The notes beneath the pieces are model-generated. The model worked only from the letters and a program-made list of their open reading frames with translations. It searched no databases and had not been told where the DNA came from. DNA of 64,000 nucleotides, taken from NCBI GenBank assembly GCA_051878315.1, contig JBJEJW010000063.1, forward strand, positions 1 to 64,000, read 5' to 3'. Source of the stretch: W0P28-013 sp051878315. Its GTDB lineage: Bacteria > Bacteroidota > Bacteroidia > Bacteroidales > Paludibacteraceae. Below, in pieces: positions 25,506 through 35,000 of the stretch. The position numbers and the translations under genes were made by a program. Within the stretch, counting starts at the first letter, position 1. Each line of letters starts with the position of its first letter.

Positions 25506-28070
25506 ATGGAAGTGAAAGTGAATCATGTAAACGATCCAAGTTGGATTGAAGTTACAGTGAAAACCAGACTCCCCAAAAATTTGGAACGTCTGCACGAAAT
25601 GTCGCTCAACTTGTGGTGGGTGTGGTCGGTAAGCGCCAAGTCGCTCTATCGCAGCATCGACGCCAAACTGTGGAGCCAAGTTCGCCACAATCCGGTGGCA
25701 ATGCTCGAAAAAGTGAAAGTGGAGCGTTTTAACGAACTCTCGCAAGATGCGAAATTTCTGAAAAATTTAGACGACGTTTATGCCGAATTCCGCGCTTACG
25801 TCGATACAAAACCGACTACGAAAAAACCGTCGGTGGCTTATTTCAGCATGGAATACGGCTTGACCGACCACCTGAAAATCTATTCGGGCGGTCTGGGCGT
25901 TTTGGCCGGCGACTACCTGAAAGAGGCATCCGACTGCAACATCGATATGACGGCCGTTGGTTTCCTCTATCGTTATGGTTATTTTACACAAACGCTGACG
26001 ATGGATGGGCAGCAAGTGGCCAACTACGAAGCGCAAAACTTCAATCGTCTGCCTATCACCCAAGTGAAAGACGAAAATGACCAACCCGTAGTGGTAGAAG
26101 TGCCTTATCCCGGACGTACGGTGTATGCCTACGTTTGGCGTGTGGCCGTAGGACGTGTGTCGCTCTACCTGCTCGACACCGATATGGAGATGAACAGCGA
26201 GTGGGATCGTTCCATCACGCACCAACTCTATGGCGGTGATTGGGAAAATCGTTTGAAACAAGAGATTATGCTCGGTATCGGTGGTATGCTGATGCTGAAA
26301 AAATTGGGCATCACCAAACAAGTTTACCATTGCAACGAAGGTCATGCCGCACTGATTAACGTACAACGTTTGGTCGATTACGTTCAGAGCGGATTGAATA
26401 TTTCGGAGGCTTTGGAAGTGGTGCGTGCCTCGTCGCTCTACACCTGCCATACACCTGTACCTGCCGGCCACGACGCTTTCGACGAAAGTCTGTTCGGTAA
26501 ATACATGGGCGAATATCCTGCCAAATTAGGCATTTCGTGGCACGAGTTTATCGATATGGGACGCGAAAATCCGGGTAGCCAAGAGAAATTCTCGATGTCG
26601 GTTTTTGCCTGCAATATGAGTCAGGAAGTGAACGGTGTGAGTTGGTTGCACGGCAAGGTGTCGCAAGAGATGTTCTCGCCCATTTGGAAAGGCTATCTGC
26701 CTGAAGAATTGCACGTTAGTTACGTTACAAACGGTGTACACATGCCCACTTGGGCGGCTTCGGAATGGAAAGCCGTGTACGAAAAATATTTCGGCAAGGA
26801 GTTTTACGCCGACCAGTCGAATCTGAAAGTTTGGTCGAAAATCAACAGTGTGCCTGACGAAGAAATTTGGGCTACACGTACCGCGTTGAAAAATAAGTTG
26901 ATTGACTACATCAAAACGCAATTCCAAGAAAATTGGTTGAAAACGCAGCAAGATCCGTCGAAAATCGTGTCGATACTCGACCGCATCAATCCGAATGCGC
27001 TGATTATCGGCTTTGGTCGTCGTTTTGCTACCTATAAACGCGCCCATTTGCTCTTTACCGATTTGGAACGTTTGGAACGCATCGTCAACGACCCGATTCA
27101 TCCCGTGCAGTTCCTCTACACCGGCAAGGCACACCCTGCCGATGGTGGCGGTCAAGCGTTGATTAAACGCATCATCGAAATTTCGCGTATGCCGCAGTTC
27201 CTTGGCAAAATCATTTTCCTCGAAAACTACGATATGCGTTTGGCTAAACGCTTAGTTTCGGGTGTGGACATCTGGTTGAACACGCCGACTCGTCCGCTCG
27301 AAGCATCGGGTACGTCGGGCGAAAAAGCCCAGATGAATGGCGTGCTCAACTTCTCGGTACTCGACGGTTGGTGGCTCGAAGGCTATGTGGAAGGCGCAGG
27401 CTGGGCACTCACCGACAAGCGTACTTACGAAAATCAACAGCACCAAGACCAACTTGATGCCGCTACGATTTACAGTATGCTCGAAAACGAGATTATTCCG
27501 CTCTATTTTGCCAAAAATACAAAAGGTTATTCGCCGGAATGGATTGCATACATCAAGAAATCGATTGCCGAGATTACACCGCGTTTCACAACCAAACGCA
27601 TGATGGACGACTATATCGAACGTTTCTATGCTCCGTTGGCAAAACGTTCGGCAGCCCTCAAAGCTAACGAATGTGCCAAAGCTAAAGAAATTGCTGCTTG
27701 GAAACAACGTGTGGCTAAGTATTGGGACGAAATAGAAGTTAAGTCGCTTGAGATTAACAACTTCGGTCATATCGAAGTGGGCGACCGTTGCGAGATGGTA
27801 GCTCAAATCGACACCAAAGAGTTGAACGATTCGTGCATCGGCTTGGAATTGGTGATGACCTATACCGACGAAAAAGGCAAACTGCACATTTCGGATAAAC
27901 AAGAGTTCGATTTGGTGCAACGCGAAGGTTCGCTGCTGACGTTCAAACTCGAATACAATTTGGCGCAAGGCGGTACTTATAAATATGCGTTCCGCATGTT
28001 CCCGAAGAATGCCGACCTGCCGCATCGTATGGACTTCTGCTACGTTCGTTGGTTGCAACGCACCAACTAA
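25506..28070 (+). CDS. glgP: Alpha-glucan (glycogen/starch) phosphorylase, GT35
   Basis: An 854-residue cytoplasmic enzyme releasing glucose-1-phosphate from glycogen or maltodextrin. The N-terminal ~100 residues match DUF3417 (LHEMSLNLWWVWS), which marks the shorter TIGR02094-type glucan phosphorylases. The core has AYFSMEYGLTDHLKIYSGGL, YHCNEGHAAL and, near residue 607, ASGTSGEKAQMNGVLNFSVL, holding the probable pyridoxal-phosphate Lys. The glycogen synthase gene lies 30 bp upstream. The pair makes and degrades a storage glucan, linked to the extracytoplasmic amylases just before them. A terminator follows 20 bp after the stop. Confidence 0.94.
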   Translation: MEVKVNHVNDPSWIEVTVKTRLPKNLERLHEMSLNLWWVWSVSAKSLYRSIDAKLWSQVRHNPVAMLEKVKVERFNELSQDAKFLKNLDDVYAEFRAYVDTKPTTKKPSVAYFSMEYGLTDHLKIYSGGLGVLAGDYLKEASDCNIDMTAVGFLYRYGYFTQTLTMDGQQVANYEAQNFNRLPITQVKDENDQPVVVEVPYPGRTVYAYVWRVAVGRVSLYLLDTDMEMNSEWDRSITHQLYGGDWENRLKQEIMLGIGGMLMLKKLGITKQVYHCNEGHAALINVQRLVDYVQSGLNISEALEVVRASSLYTCHTPVPAGHDAFDESLFGKYMGEYPAKLGISWHEFIDMGRENPGSQEKFSMSVFACNMSQEVNGVSWLHGKVSQEMFSPIWKGYLPEELHVSYVTNGVHMPTWAASEWKAVYEKYFGKEFYADQSNLKVWSKINSVPDEEIWATRTALKNKLIDYIKTQFQENWLKTQQDPSKIVSILDRINPNALIIGFGRRFATYKRAHLLFTDLERLERIVNDPIHPVQFLYTGKAHPADGGGQALIKRIIEISRMPQFLGKIIFLENYDMRLAKRLVSGVDIWLNTPTRPLEASGTSGEKAQMNGVLNFSVLDGWWLEGYVEGAGWALTDKRTYENQQHQDQLDAATIYSMLENEIIPLYFAKNTKGYSPEWIAYIKKSIAEITPRFTTKRMMDDYIERFYAPLAKRSAALKANECAKAKEIAAWKQRVAKYWDEIEVKSLEINNFGHIEVGDRCEMVAQIDTKELNDSCIGLELVMTYTDEKGKLHISDKQEFDLVQREGSLLTFKLEYNLAQGGTYKYAFRMFPKNADLPHRMDFCYVRWLQRTN

Positions 28071-28090
28071 TCGACATCATCTAATCGAAG

Positions 28091-28130
28091 GAATCGTTGT
28101 AACTCTTGTTGCAGCGATTTCTTTTTTTTA
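28091..28130 (+). terminator. Terminator after glgP
   Basis: ATCGTTGTAAC and GTTGCAGCGAT form an 11-bp stem (two G-U pairs) with a TCTT loop, followed by a long T-run. Confidence 0.9.
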
Positions 28131-28146
28131 GGGCAGGTTTTGTAGT

Positions 28147-28404
28147 TTAATGGTTGTGTTGCATTTTGTATTGCCTGAGGGCGTGCGTTAGTTGGTCGGG
28201 GCACGAGGTGTTTTTGTAGCCGCATCGTATGCCTTCGAGTTTGGCAATTATGTCGTCCACTTTCATGCCGCGTACCAAGGCGCTGATGCCTTGCAGATTG
28301 CCGTGGCAGCCGCCGACGAATTCCACGTTGGTGAGCGTGTCGCCGTCTATCTCGAGGCGTATCAGTTGGCTGCAAGTGCCTTGTGTTTTGTAGTCGAACG
28401 TCAT
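28147..28404 (-). CDS. TSCPD-domain protein (TIGR03905-like)
   Basis: An 85-residue protein that is essentially one TSCPD domain. The core reads VEFVGGCHGNLQGISALVRG and the end KNTSCPDQLTHAL contains the TSCPD signature that names the family. The same domain occurs at the C-terminus of some ribonucleotide reductases, where its cysteines may bind metal. The stand-alone version is widespread in Bacteroidales and its job is unknown. It has its own promoter, partly inside a 43-bp repeat, and converges with glgP. Confidence 0.85.
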   Translation of the reverse strand: MTFDYKTQGTCSQLIRLEIDGDTLTNVEFVGGCHGNLQGISALVRGMKVDDIIAKLEGIRCGYKNTSCPDQLTHALRQYKMQHNH

Positions 28405-28476
28405 AATGTTTCGTTTGTTTTTTGGTGTGTCCGTGATTATGTGTTACAGCCACTCTGCGATATTTTCGAACATAAG

Positions 28477-28508
28477 CAAAGATACGCTTATTTTTGGATG
28501 AATCCAAA
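28477..28508 (-). promoter_or_regulatory. Promoter for the TSCPD gene, partly within a repeat
   Basis: On the minus strand TTTG (28505-28508), a 20-bp spacer and TATCTTTG (28477-28484) match the -33/-7 consensus. The -33 and nearly all of the spacer lie in the 43-bp repeat copy at 28486-28528. Confidence 0.75.
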
Positions 28509-28528
28509 TTTTTCGCAACTTTTTTGGA
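28486..28528. repeat. 43-bp dispersed repeat, copy 1
   Basis: It differs from the copy at 36631-36673 at only two of 43 positions. It contains the self-complementary core TTTGGATGAATCCAAA followed by a T-rich tract. Here it overlaps the TSCPD promoter. Confidence 0.85.
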
Positions 28529-28616
28529 TTTTAACGCGGGCAACGATGTTGAAGTGAGTGCAATTACGGCATTTGATACAATGAGGACAAAACGCTCTTA
28601 TGCCTAAATCCATTTG

Positions 28617-28654
28617 CCAAAAAACGAGGCTGCGACAAATTGCAGTCTCGTTTC
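28617..28654 (-). terminator. Terminator after the small secreted protein gene
   Basis: AACGAGGCTGC pairs with GCAGTCTCGTT (one G-U pair). Read on the minus strand the stem is followed by TTTTTT, about 40 bp after the stop of the gene at 28695. Confidence 0.85.
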
Positions 28655-28694
28655 ATTGCATAATATGCAATATCATTATGTGTTTAAGCTGATT

Positions 28695-29324
28695 TTATTG
28701 CCGTTTTACTATTTTTTGACCGTTTTGTATGTATATGCCACGTGGCAGTCGGTCGATGTCGGTGCCGAGATATTGCCCCAAAATGCTGTAAATGCGGTTG
28801 TCGGTTATTGGTGTGTCGCTGATGATGTGATGCAGAGTCGTTGTGGCCGGTAGTAGGCCGTACGAATAGTCGAATTGTAGCAACACTGTTCCAACTATGG
28901 GTAGTGTGTTGTAGTGGATGTCGCCGGCATCTATTTTGCGCAGATTGACATAGATTTTAGCGGTGTTAATCGTGTCGAAATGAAATCCGTCGTTTGGCGA
29001 CAGCGTAATGGTTTGTTTGTATTCGTAGCCGGCTTCGAACACGGTGTCGGTAACGACAGTCCAAGTGTCGTCTGTTGTTGCCCGTCGATACCACACATAC
29101 GATGAGGCAGCGATGGTGTAGGTGGTGTCAATAGTGTACAGACTGATAGCCGGTATTGTTTTACCTGCTCCATAATTTGTGAGTGTAAATAGGTCGCCGT
29201 GGGTGATGGTTGTGGAGGCGCTGTCCGGTGTTGTGCCGGGTAAATCGATGTCGGGCAGAGTTTGCGCATGCGTTGCGATGCCGACGACTAATGTCAGGCT
29301 AACGAGAAGTTTGATTTTTTTCAT
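28695..29324 (-). CDS. Small secreted protein with degenerate T9SS-like C-terminus
   Basis: A 209-residue protein with a signal peptide (MKKIKLLVSLTLVVGIATHA, cleavage near HAQ). The body is Thr/Asp-rich and beta-like, with one Ig-like stretch (SSYVWYRRATTDDTWTVVTD). The last ~33 residues, RIYSILGQYLGTDIDRLPRG followed by IYIQNG, resemble the closing strands of T9SS sorting domains or the related Bacteroides ending in which G-I-Y-I-x-N-G-x-K-V is conserved. No enzymatic motif is visible and I do not recognise the family. It lies downstream of the araC gene with its own -7 element inside the araC 3' end. Confidence 0.7.
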   Translation of the reverse strand: MKKIKLLVSLTLVVGIATHAQTLPDIDLPGTTPDSASTTITHGDLFTLTNYGAGKTIPAISLYTIDTTYTIAASSYVWYRRATTDDTWTVVTDTVFEAGYEYKQTITLSPNDGFHFDTINTAKIYVNLRKIDAGDIHYNTLPIVGTVLLQFDYSYGLLPATTTLHHIISDTPITDNRIYSILGQYLGTDIDRLPRGIYIQNGQKIVKRQ

Positions 29325-29361
29325 TGCATTACCAAAAAAAGTTTGACAAAATTTGACAATG

Positions 29362-29369
29362 CAAAAGTA
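29362..29369 (-). promoter_or_regulatory. -7 element for the small secreted protein gene
   Basis: TACTTTTG on the minus strand, 37 bp before the ATG. There is no -33 TTTG at the right distance. Confidence 0.5.
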
Positions 29370-29388
29370 CGGCGCATGTGTGGTATCT

Positions 29389-30291
29389 CTACGGTTGGGA
29401 GTTCGTCCCGTATGGTTTGTTTGTGTTTCGGGCGTCGTTATTCTTTGTTGCTTTTCGATAGTCCATAGGCGCCATTCCCAAATGTTTTTTCGTGAACTTA
29501 CAGAAGAAACTGACGTCAGGAAAGTCCATGCGGTAGGCTATTTCTTTGATGCTGAGTTCCGTTTGCAGCAGGTAGTGTCGTATATGTCCTGCCATTACTT
29601 TGTTAATCCATTCCGATGCCGTGTGTCCGCTCTTTTCTTTGCAGACTGCCGAGAGATATTTAGGTGTAAGCAGTAGGCTGTCGGCGTACCGGCGTACTTC
29701 GCGTTCGGTATTGCCCGGTTTGTTCAGTAGTTCCATAAATTGGCGGAATACATTGTCTTTTGGGCCGGTTTGCGTTTGGTGTTGGCTATCGTTGTGCGCG
29801 ATGGCTTTTGTTTCCATGCCGCCTAAAATTTCGAACGCTGCCGATTGCGCGGTTGTTCGTATGACACGTTGCCGGTAAGGTGTTTGTTGGTCTTCGGAAT
29901 AGACGCAGAGCAATCGGAAATAAGCATCCATCAGACGGCATTGGTAGTCGGTGAGCGGCGCCACAGGATGATGTTGCACATAGTGTTGTTTCTCCCACCA
30001 GTGGGGTTCTACATGGAAACAATCGGCGAGTACTTCGTCGAACAAGTGTTCGCCCGCACATAGGAGTTTGCATCGAAAATCGGGCGTGCGCATATAGTGT
30101 CCCAATAGGCATTGCGGCATACAAACCAATAAATGGTTTTTGGTAACCATAAAGGTTTCGTCGTTGAGTGTTACCTGTAGTATGCCTGCTTCGCAATAGA
30201 GCAGTAGTAGGTAGTTGTTAACCGTTTCGGGCGCGAAACAAATCTCGTCCAAATTGTCCGAGAGTACTAAATCGGAGAATGTCTTGAGCAT
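29389..30291 (-). CDS. AraC-family transcriptional regulator
   Basis: A 300-residue regulator. The N-terminal ~170 residues form a cupin-like sensing domain without a clear ligand. The C-terminal ~100 residues are the AraC double helix-turn-helix (RRYADSLLLTPKYLSAVCKE ... LSIKEIAYRMDFPDVSFFCK, ending in the family's G-x-x-P-x-x-YR). The frame is open 31 codons further upstream, but the promoter at 30309-30338 lies inside that stretch, so the start is set at MLKTFSDLVLSDN. It is divergent from the lipoprotein-MFP-RND-TolC operon across a 186-bp intergenic region and probably controls it. Confidence 0.9.
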   Translation of the reverse strand: MLKTFSDLVLSDNLDEICFAPETVNNYLLLLYCEAGILQVTLNDETFMVTKNHLLVCMPQCLLGHYMRTPDFRCKLLCAGEHLFDEVLADCFHVEPHWWEKQHYVQHHPVAPLTDYQCRLMDAYFRLLCVYSEDQQTPYRQRVIRTTAQSAAFEILGGMETKAIAHNDSQHQTQTGPKDNVFRQFMELLNKPGNTEREVRRYADSLLLTPKYLSAVCKEKSGHTASEWINKVMAGHIRHYLLQTELSIKEIAYRMDFPDVSFFCKFTKKHLGMAPMDYRKATKNNDARNTNKPYGTNSQP

Positions 30292-30308
30292 AGCGTAGAA
30301 TTTTGTTG

Positions 30309-30338
30309 CAAAATTATCGCTTTTTTTAATGATGGCAA
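30309..30338 (-). promoter_or_regulatory. Promoter of the araC-family gene
   Basis: TTG (30336-30338), a 19-bp spacer and TAATTTTG (30309-30316) on the minus strand. The ATG begins 18 bp after the -7, giving a short leader and excluding the longer reading frame. Confidence 0.7.
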
Positions 30339-30436
30339 GGTATAAATATCTTTTTCTGCGGTCTATAAGGTGTTTTATGGTCAAATTTACCCCACAAAAA
30401 GACTTTTGGACAATCGTAGAACGTGTGTTGCGGTTG

Positions 30437-30444
30437 TACCTTTG
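30437..30444 (+). promoter_or_regulatory. -7 element of the efflux operon
   Basis: TACCTTTG, 34 bp before the lipoprotein ATG. The -33 region lacks a TTTG at normal distance, which would fit a promoter that needs an activator such as the divergent AraC protein. Confidence 0.6.
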
Positions 30445-30477
30445 CGCCCGATTTGTAACATTAAAAGGATAAAAAAG

Positions 30478-31035
30478 ATGAACAAAATTGCTTTATGGAT
30501 GGCGTGTGTTGCCGTAGCCATGATGATGTGCGGTTGCGACGACGCAGCCGCTGTGCGTTCGGCCAAAGGAACGTATAGTTTCAAAACGTCGGGTCAGGCC
30601 GTGCTCGACAGTTTGGAGGGAGATGCTAAATCTATTGTATTGGATGATGAGAGCGGTCAACTCGAAATTATTTCGTTGCACGATGCCGACAGCCTGCTGC
30701 TGACTTTTAATCAGATGGGCGGCGGGGTTTACAGCAGCCGTGGTACGCTGAAGGATAACGAATTGCGTTTCGAACCGTATGCGCGTACCTATTCCGTTGT
30801 TACTACGGTTACGGTGTACGATACGGTTCACACCGTCATAGGCGGTGTTATCGGTGTCGATTCGATTTCCGGCCACAACGAACTCGTAAACGATGTGTTT
30901 GACATTACGGTCAGCGGCGTGGGACATGTGTACGACAAGAGCATCATTTTCCAACTGCGGTATGATGGGCGGTCGGCCTCGTCGGAGCGGATACTTACGG
31001 CGGAGAATGTACAAATGATAGCCAAAAAGAACTGA
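30478..31035 (+). CDS. Lipoprotein of unknown function, first gene of an RND efflux operon
   Basis: A 185-residue lipoprotein: the signal peptide ends MMMCGCDDAA with the lipobox Cys at ~18-20. The mature part is beta-rich with no domain I recognise; a Thr/Val-rich central strand (YSVVTTVTVYDTVHTVIGGV) stands out. The start is set at MNKIALWMACVAV because the longer frame runs across the promoter. Its stop TGA overlaps the ATG of the membrane fusion protein gene by one base, so the two are translationally coupled. A fixed place at the head of the operon suggests an accessory or substrate-sensing role in the pump, but this is inference. Confidence 0.75.
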   Translation: MNKIALWMACVAVAMMMCGCDDAAAVRSAKGTYSFKTSGQAVLDSLEGDAKSIVLDDESGQLEIISLHDADSLLLTFNQMGGGVYSSRGTLKDNELRFEPYARTYSVVTTVTVYDTVHTVIGGVIGVDSISGHNELVNDVFDITVSGVGHVYDKSIIFQLRYDGRSASSERILTAENVQMIAKKN

Positions 31036-32063
31036 TGAAACGATTGTATTATATAGTGGTGTCGGGTATATGCGCGCTGGCGTTTGTATCTTGCCAAATG
31101 CGCGAGCAAAAAACATACGAGCGTAAGCCCGTGCCTGTGCGCGTGTTGCGTGTCGATATGGCAACAGTCGAAAACAGCCGTATGTATATCGGTACGGTGG
31201 AAGAAAACACAAATATTCCATTAAGTTTTGTTTCGGGTGGCACGGTTACGTCCGTTGCGGTTAAAGCCGGGCAGACGGTTCAAGCCGGTCAGGTGCTGGC
31301 TACGGTGGACAATTCGCAAGCGCGTAGTCTGCTGGTTTCGGCACAAGCCAAATTGAAGCAGGCCGAAGATGGCTATCGGCGCGTTAATCAAGTGTATCAG
31401 GCGGGTGGCGCTACCGAAGTTAAACTCGTAGAAGTGCGTACCCAACGCGATGAAGCCCGTTCGTTGGTAGCCACTTTGCAGAAACAACTTACAGATTGTA
31501 CGCTCCGTGCACCACAAGATGGCACGATTGGCAGTTGCGACCTGAAAGTTGGCGAAAATGTGTTGCCGGGGCAAAAAATTATCACTTTGTTGGGTATGGA
31601 ATCGCTCAACGTGCGCATCAGTGTGCCTGAATCCGAAATGGCTTCGGTACATGTCGGCGATCGCGCCCGACTGATGGTGAATGCCTTGGCCGACAGCGTG
31701 TTTTGCGGTACGGTTACCGAGCGTGCTTTGTTGCCTAATCGTGTAACGCATGCCTACGAGGTTACCATTGCGCTCGATTGTTCCGACTCGACGGCGTTGT
31801 TGTTACCCGGTATGGTGTGCCGTGTGGTATTAGATGCCCAAGCCGTGAAAGGGCATTTATTGCCGGGAGAATGTATTCAAATAGGCCAAGATGGTACGAC
31901 GGTATGGTTGGTACGCGATGGGCGGGCGGTTCGTACTGTCGTCGAAACCGGCCATTTTGTTCGCAACGGGGTGTTGGTTACAAACGGTTTGCGTCCCGGC
32001 GACCAAGTGGTCATTTCCGGTTTTCAAAAACTCTATAACGGGTGCGATGTGACGGTTCATTAA
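31035..32063 (+). CDS. RND efflux periplasmic adaptor (membrane fusion protein)
   Basis: A 342-residue lipoprotein adaptor linking an RND pump to TolC. The lipobox is ALAFVSCQM. Residues ~55-95 and ~150-185 form the split biotinyl-lipoyl domain (VTSVAVKAGQTVQAGQVLAT and CTLRAPQDGTIG). A short alpha-helical hairpin lies between them (~95-150). Beta-barrel and membrane-proximal domains follow, the last ending LRPGDQVVISGFQKLYNG. Length is normal for HlyD/AcrA-type adaptors. Overlaps the lipoprotein gene by one base; the permease gene follows after 20 bp. Confidence 0.95.
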   Translation: MKRLYYIVVSGICALAFVSCQMREQKTYERKPVPVRVLRVDMATVENSRMYIGTVEENTNIPLSFVSGGTVTSVAVKAGQTVQAGQVLATVDNSQARSLLVSAQAKLKQAEDGYRRVNQVYQAGGATEVKLVEVRTQRDEARSLVATLQKQLTDCTLRAPQDGTIGSCDLKVGENVLPGQKIITLLGMESLNVRISVPESEMASVHVGDRARLMVNALADSVFCGTVTERALLPNRVTHAYEVTIALDCSDSTALLLPGMVCRVVLDAQAVKGHLLPGECIQIGQDGTTVWLVRDGRAVRTVVETGHFVRNGVLVTNGLRPGDQVVISGFQKLYNGCDVTVH

Positions 32064-32083
32064 CACTTTAAGGCAAAAATGCT

Positions 32084-35000
32084 ATGAAAAATAAGGTTCG
32101 TGACCATATTCAATCGGCGATGGTGTCCCACAATGTTGTGCTTTTTCTGTTGCTGTGTCTTACGGCATTTGGCATTTGGTCGTTGCCGCGGATGAACAAG
32201 GACGAGTTCCCTGCCTTTACTATTCGTCAAGGGGTTGTGGCGGCCATTTATCCCGGTGCCACGGCCGAAGAGATAGAGGCCGAAGTAACCGGCTCGTTGG
32301 AGCAGTTTTTATTTACCTATCCCGATATTGACAAGGAGTTGACCTATTCGGTTACCGAAGACGGTGTAGCCTATATATTCGTCGAATTGCGCAAATCTGT
32401 CACCGACAAGGATGCCGTTTGGGCGAAGGTGCGTGCCGGTTTGGAACTTTTCCGAAAAACCTCGTTGCCACAAGGTGTGCTGCAGGTGGTGGTTATCGAT
32501 GATTTTGGTAGCACGTCGAGTATGTTGCTTGCCGTAGAGTCCGCCGAGCGTACGCCGCGCGAATTGGAAGGTTATGCCAAAGAATTATGTGCTCGCTTGC
32601 GTACCATTCCGGCTATGGGGAAAGTGAAAATTATCGGCCAACAGCAGGAGGAGATTGCCGTTGCAATTGACCCTGACCGTTTGTCGGCTTACAATATCGA
32701 CCAGACGGCACTGATGGCTTCGCTGGCCACGCAGGGGTTTCGTACCATTTCAGGCAGTATGGGCAATGCTGCGGGCGGCGCTTTGCTGCATGTCAATTCG
32801 CCTATGCAGTCCGAATACGAAATAGGCGATCAAGTCGTTTTTTCTAATCCTGTTGACGGAAGTGTCATTCATTTGCGGGATATTGCGACTATCAGCAGGC
32901 GGTATAGTCATGCCGAACAATTTGTCAATTACTACGAAAATGGCAAGGCACCGTGTCTGATAATCGATATGCAGATGGTGGATGATAACAACATTGTGGC
33001 GTTTGGCGACGAAATAGAACGCGTATTGGAAGAAGCCCGCAACGAGATGCCTGCCGATTTGCGTTTTCACCGCATCACCGACCAACCGAAAGTGGTGGAC
33101 GATTCGGTGCGTTCGTTTTTGCACGATATTGTACTCAGTATCGCTGTGGTCATTCTCGTCATGTTGATGCTCTTCCCGTTGCGTACGGCACTTGTGGCCG
33201 GCAGTGGTATCCCGATCTGCATTTTTATCACTATGGGGATGATGTATTTGTTTGGTATTCAGCTACATACGGTTACACTTGCGGCACTCATAGTAGTACT
33301 TGGTATGTTGGTGGACAATTCGGTTATTGTCATCGACGGCTATTCCAATTCGCTCGACAAAGGTTATTCGCGCTGGTATTCGGCATCCGTATCTACTAAA
33401 GAATTGTTTGTGCCGATGGTGGTAGCCACATTTTCTATTGCGGCCATGTTTTTCCCGATGACCCATATTATTACAGGACCGGTTGGCGACTTTGTGCAAC
33501 TATTCCCGTGGACGGTGCTTTTTGCATTGGTGGCCAGCATCGCGTACGCTGTTTGGTTCACGCCGTATCTGTGTGTGGCATTCATCAAACCGCAGCGCAA
33601 GGAAACGCAGAGTATTTTTGCCAAGATCCAAAATCGTTTCTTCGCATGGTTGCAAACGGCTTACGAAAAACTGCTCAATGTTTGCTTTCGATTGCCATGG
33701 CTGACGCTTGCCGTAACGTTCGGGCTGGTCGGGTTAGGCATTTTTTTGTTTACACAAGAGAATGTACAAATGATGCCGAAAGCCGATCGTAATTGTTTTG
33801 CTGTCGAAATTCATTTGAACGACGGTTCGTCAGTGGACGAAACGGCACTTGTGGCCGATTCGCTTGCCCGTATGATGGAAGCCGATCCGCGGATAACGAG
33901 CGTTACCTCGTTTGTCGGCATGGCGTCGCCACGGTTTCATGCCACTTACGCGCCCCAGATTTCAAAACCGTCGTATGCACAATTCATTGTCAATACGGTT
34001 TCGTGTAAGGCTACCGAGGAGTTGCTCGAAGAGTATCAGACTACCGGCGAACACCTTTTTTATAACGCCTATATTCGTTACAAACAGATGGATTATCAAG
34101 CCGTCAATGCACCGGTCGAGGTCTATTTTACGGGCGATGATATACCTGTCGTGGCTGCCTATATGGAGGAACTCAAAGTTTATTTGTCGTCCAAACCAGA
34201 ACTGATGTGGATTCATTCCGACTACGACGAAACCGTGCGTAATGTCGCTATCAATCTGATACCCGAAGAGGCCGAGCGGTTGGGTGTTACACAGGCTATG
34301 TTGTCGGTTTACCTCAGTTCTGCCATGGGAGGACAGCCTGTTACGACGTTGTGGGAGGGTGATTACGGCATTCCCGTAGTACTCTATCGTTCGGGACTCG
34401 ATACGCTTAACTATCAGGCTCTTGGCGAAATGCTTGTGCCTACGGCTTATCCCGAAGTGTGGGTGCCACTGCGCCAAGTAGCGACACTTACACCAGAATG
34501 GCATCATTCCGTTATCGGTCATCGTAACAATGTGCGCACCATCACGTTGTCGTGCGATTTGCATGGAGCCGCTTCGCAAGCCGCCGTTCAGAAAGACATT
34601 GACGTTTGGCTGGCCGAACATCCGACACCCGAAGGTGTCGCTGTGTCGATGGGTGGCCTCACGAAAAACAATAATGACTTGATGCCTGAGATAATCGGTA
34701 CGTTGATGAGTGCGCTGTTGGTGATGTTTGCGGTTTTGCTCTATCATTTCAAAAAGATTTCTGTCTCTTTGTTGACACTCTCGTCCAGCGTGTTGGTAGT
34801 TTTTGGTTCGTTTTTCGGTTTGTACATTTTCGGATTGGATGTTTCCATCACGGCGATTCTCGGTATGGTTTCGCTTATTGGCGTGATTGTACGTAATGCC
34901 ATCATGATGTATGAATATGCCGAGGAACAGCATTTCGGACCGCGTAAACTGTCGGCACGCGATGCGGCCTACGAGGCCGGTTTGCGTCGTATGCGCCCGA

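Noticed and set aside
33300..33350. D-N instead of D-D in TM4 of the RND permease as a sign of an inactive pump
   Set aside because: The VDN variant is common in working bacterial RND permeases.
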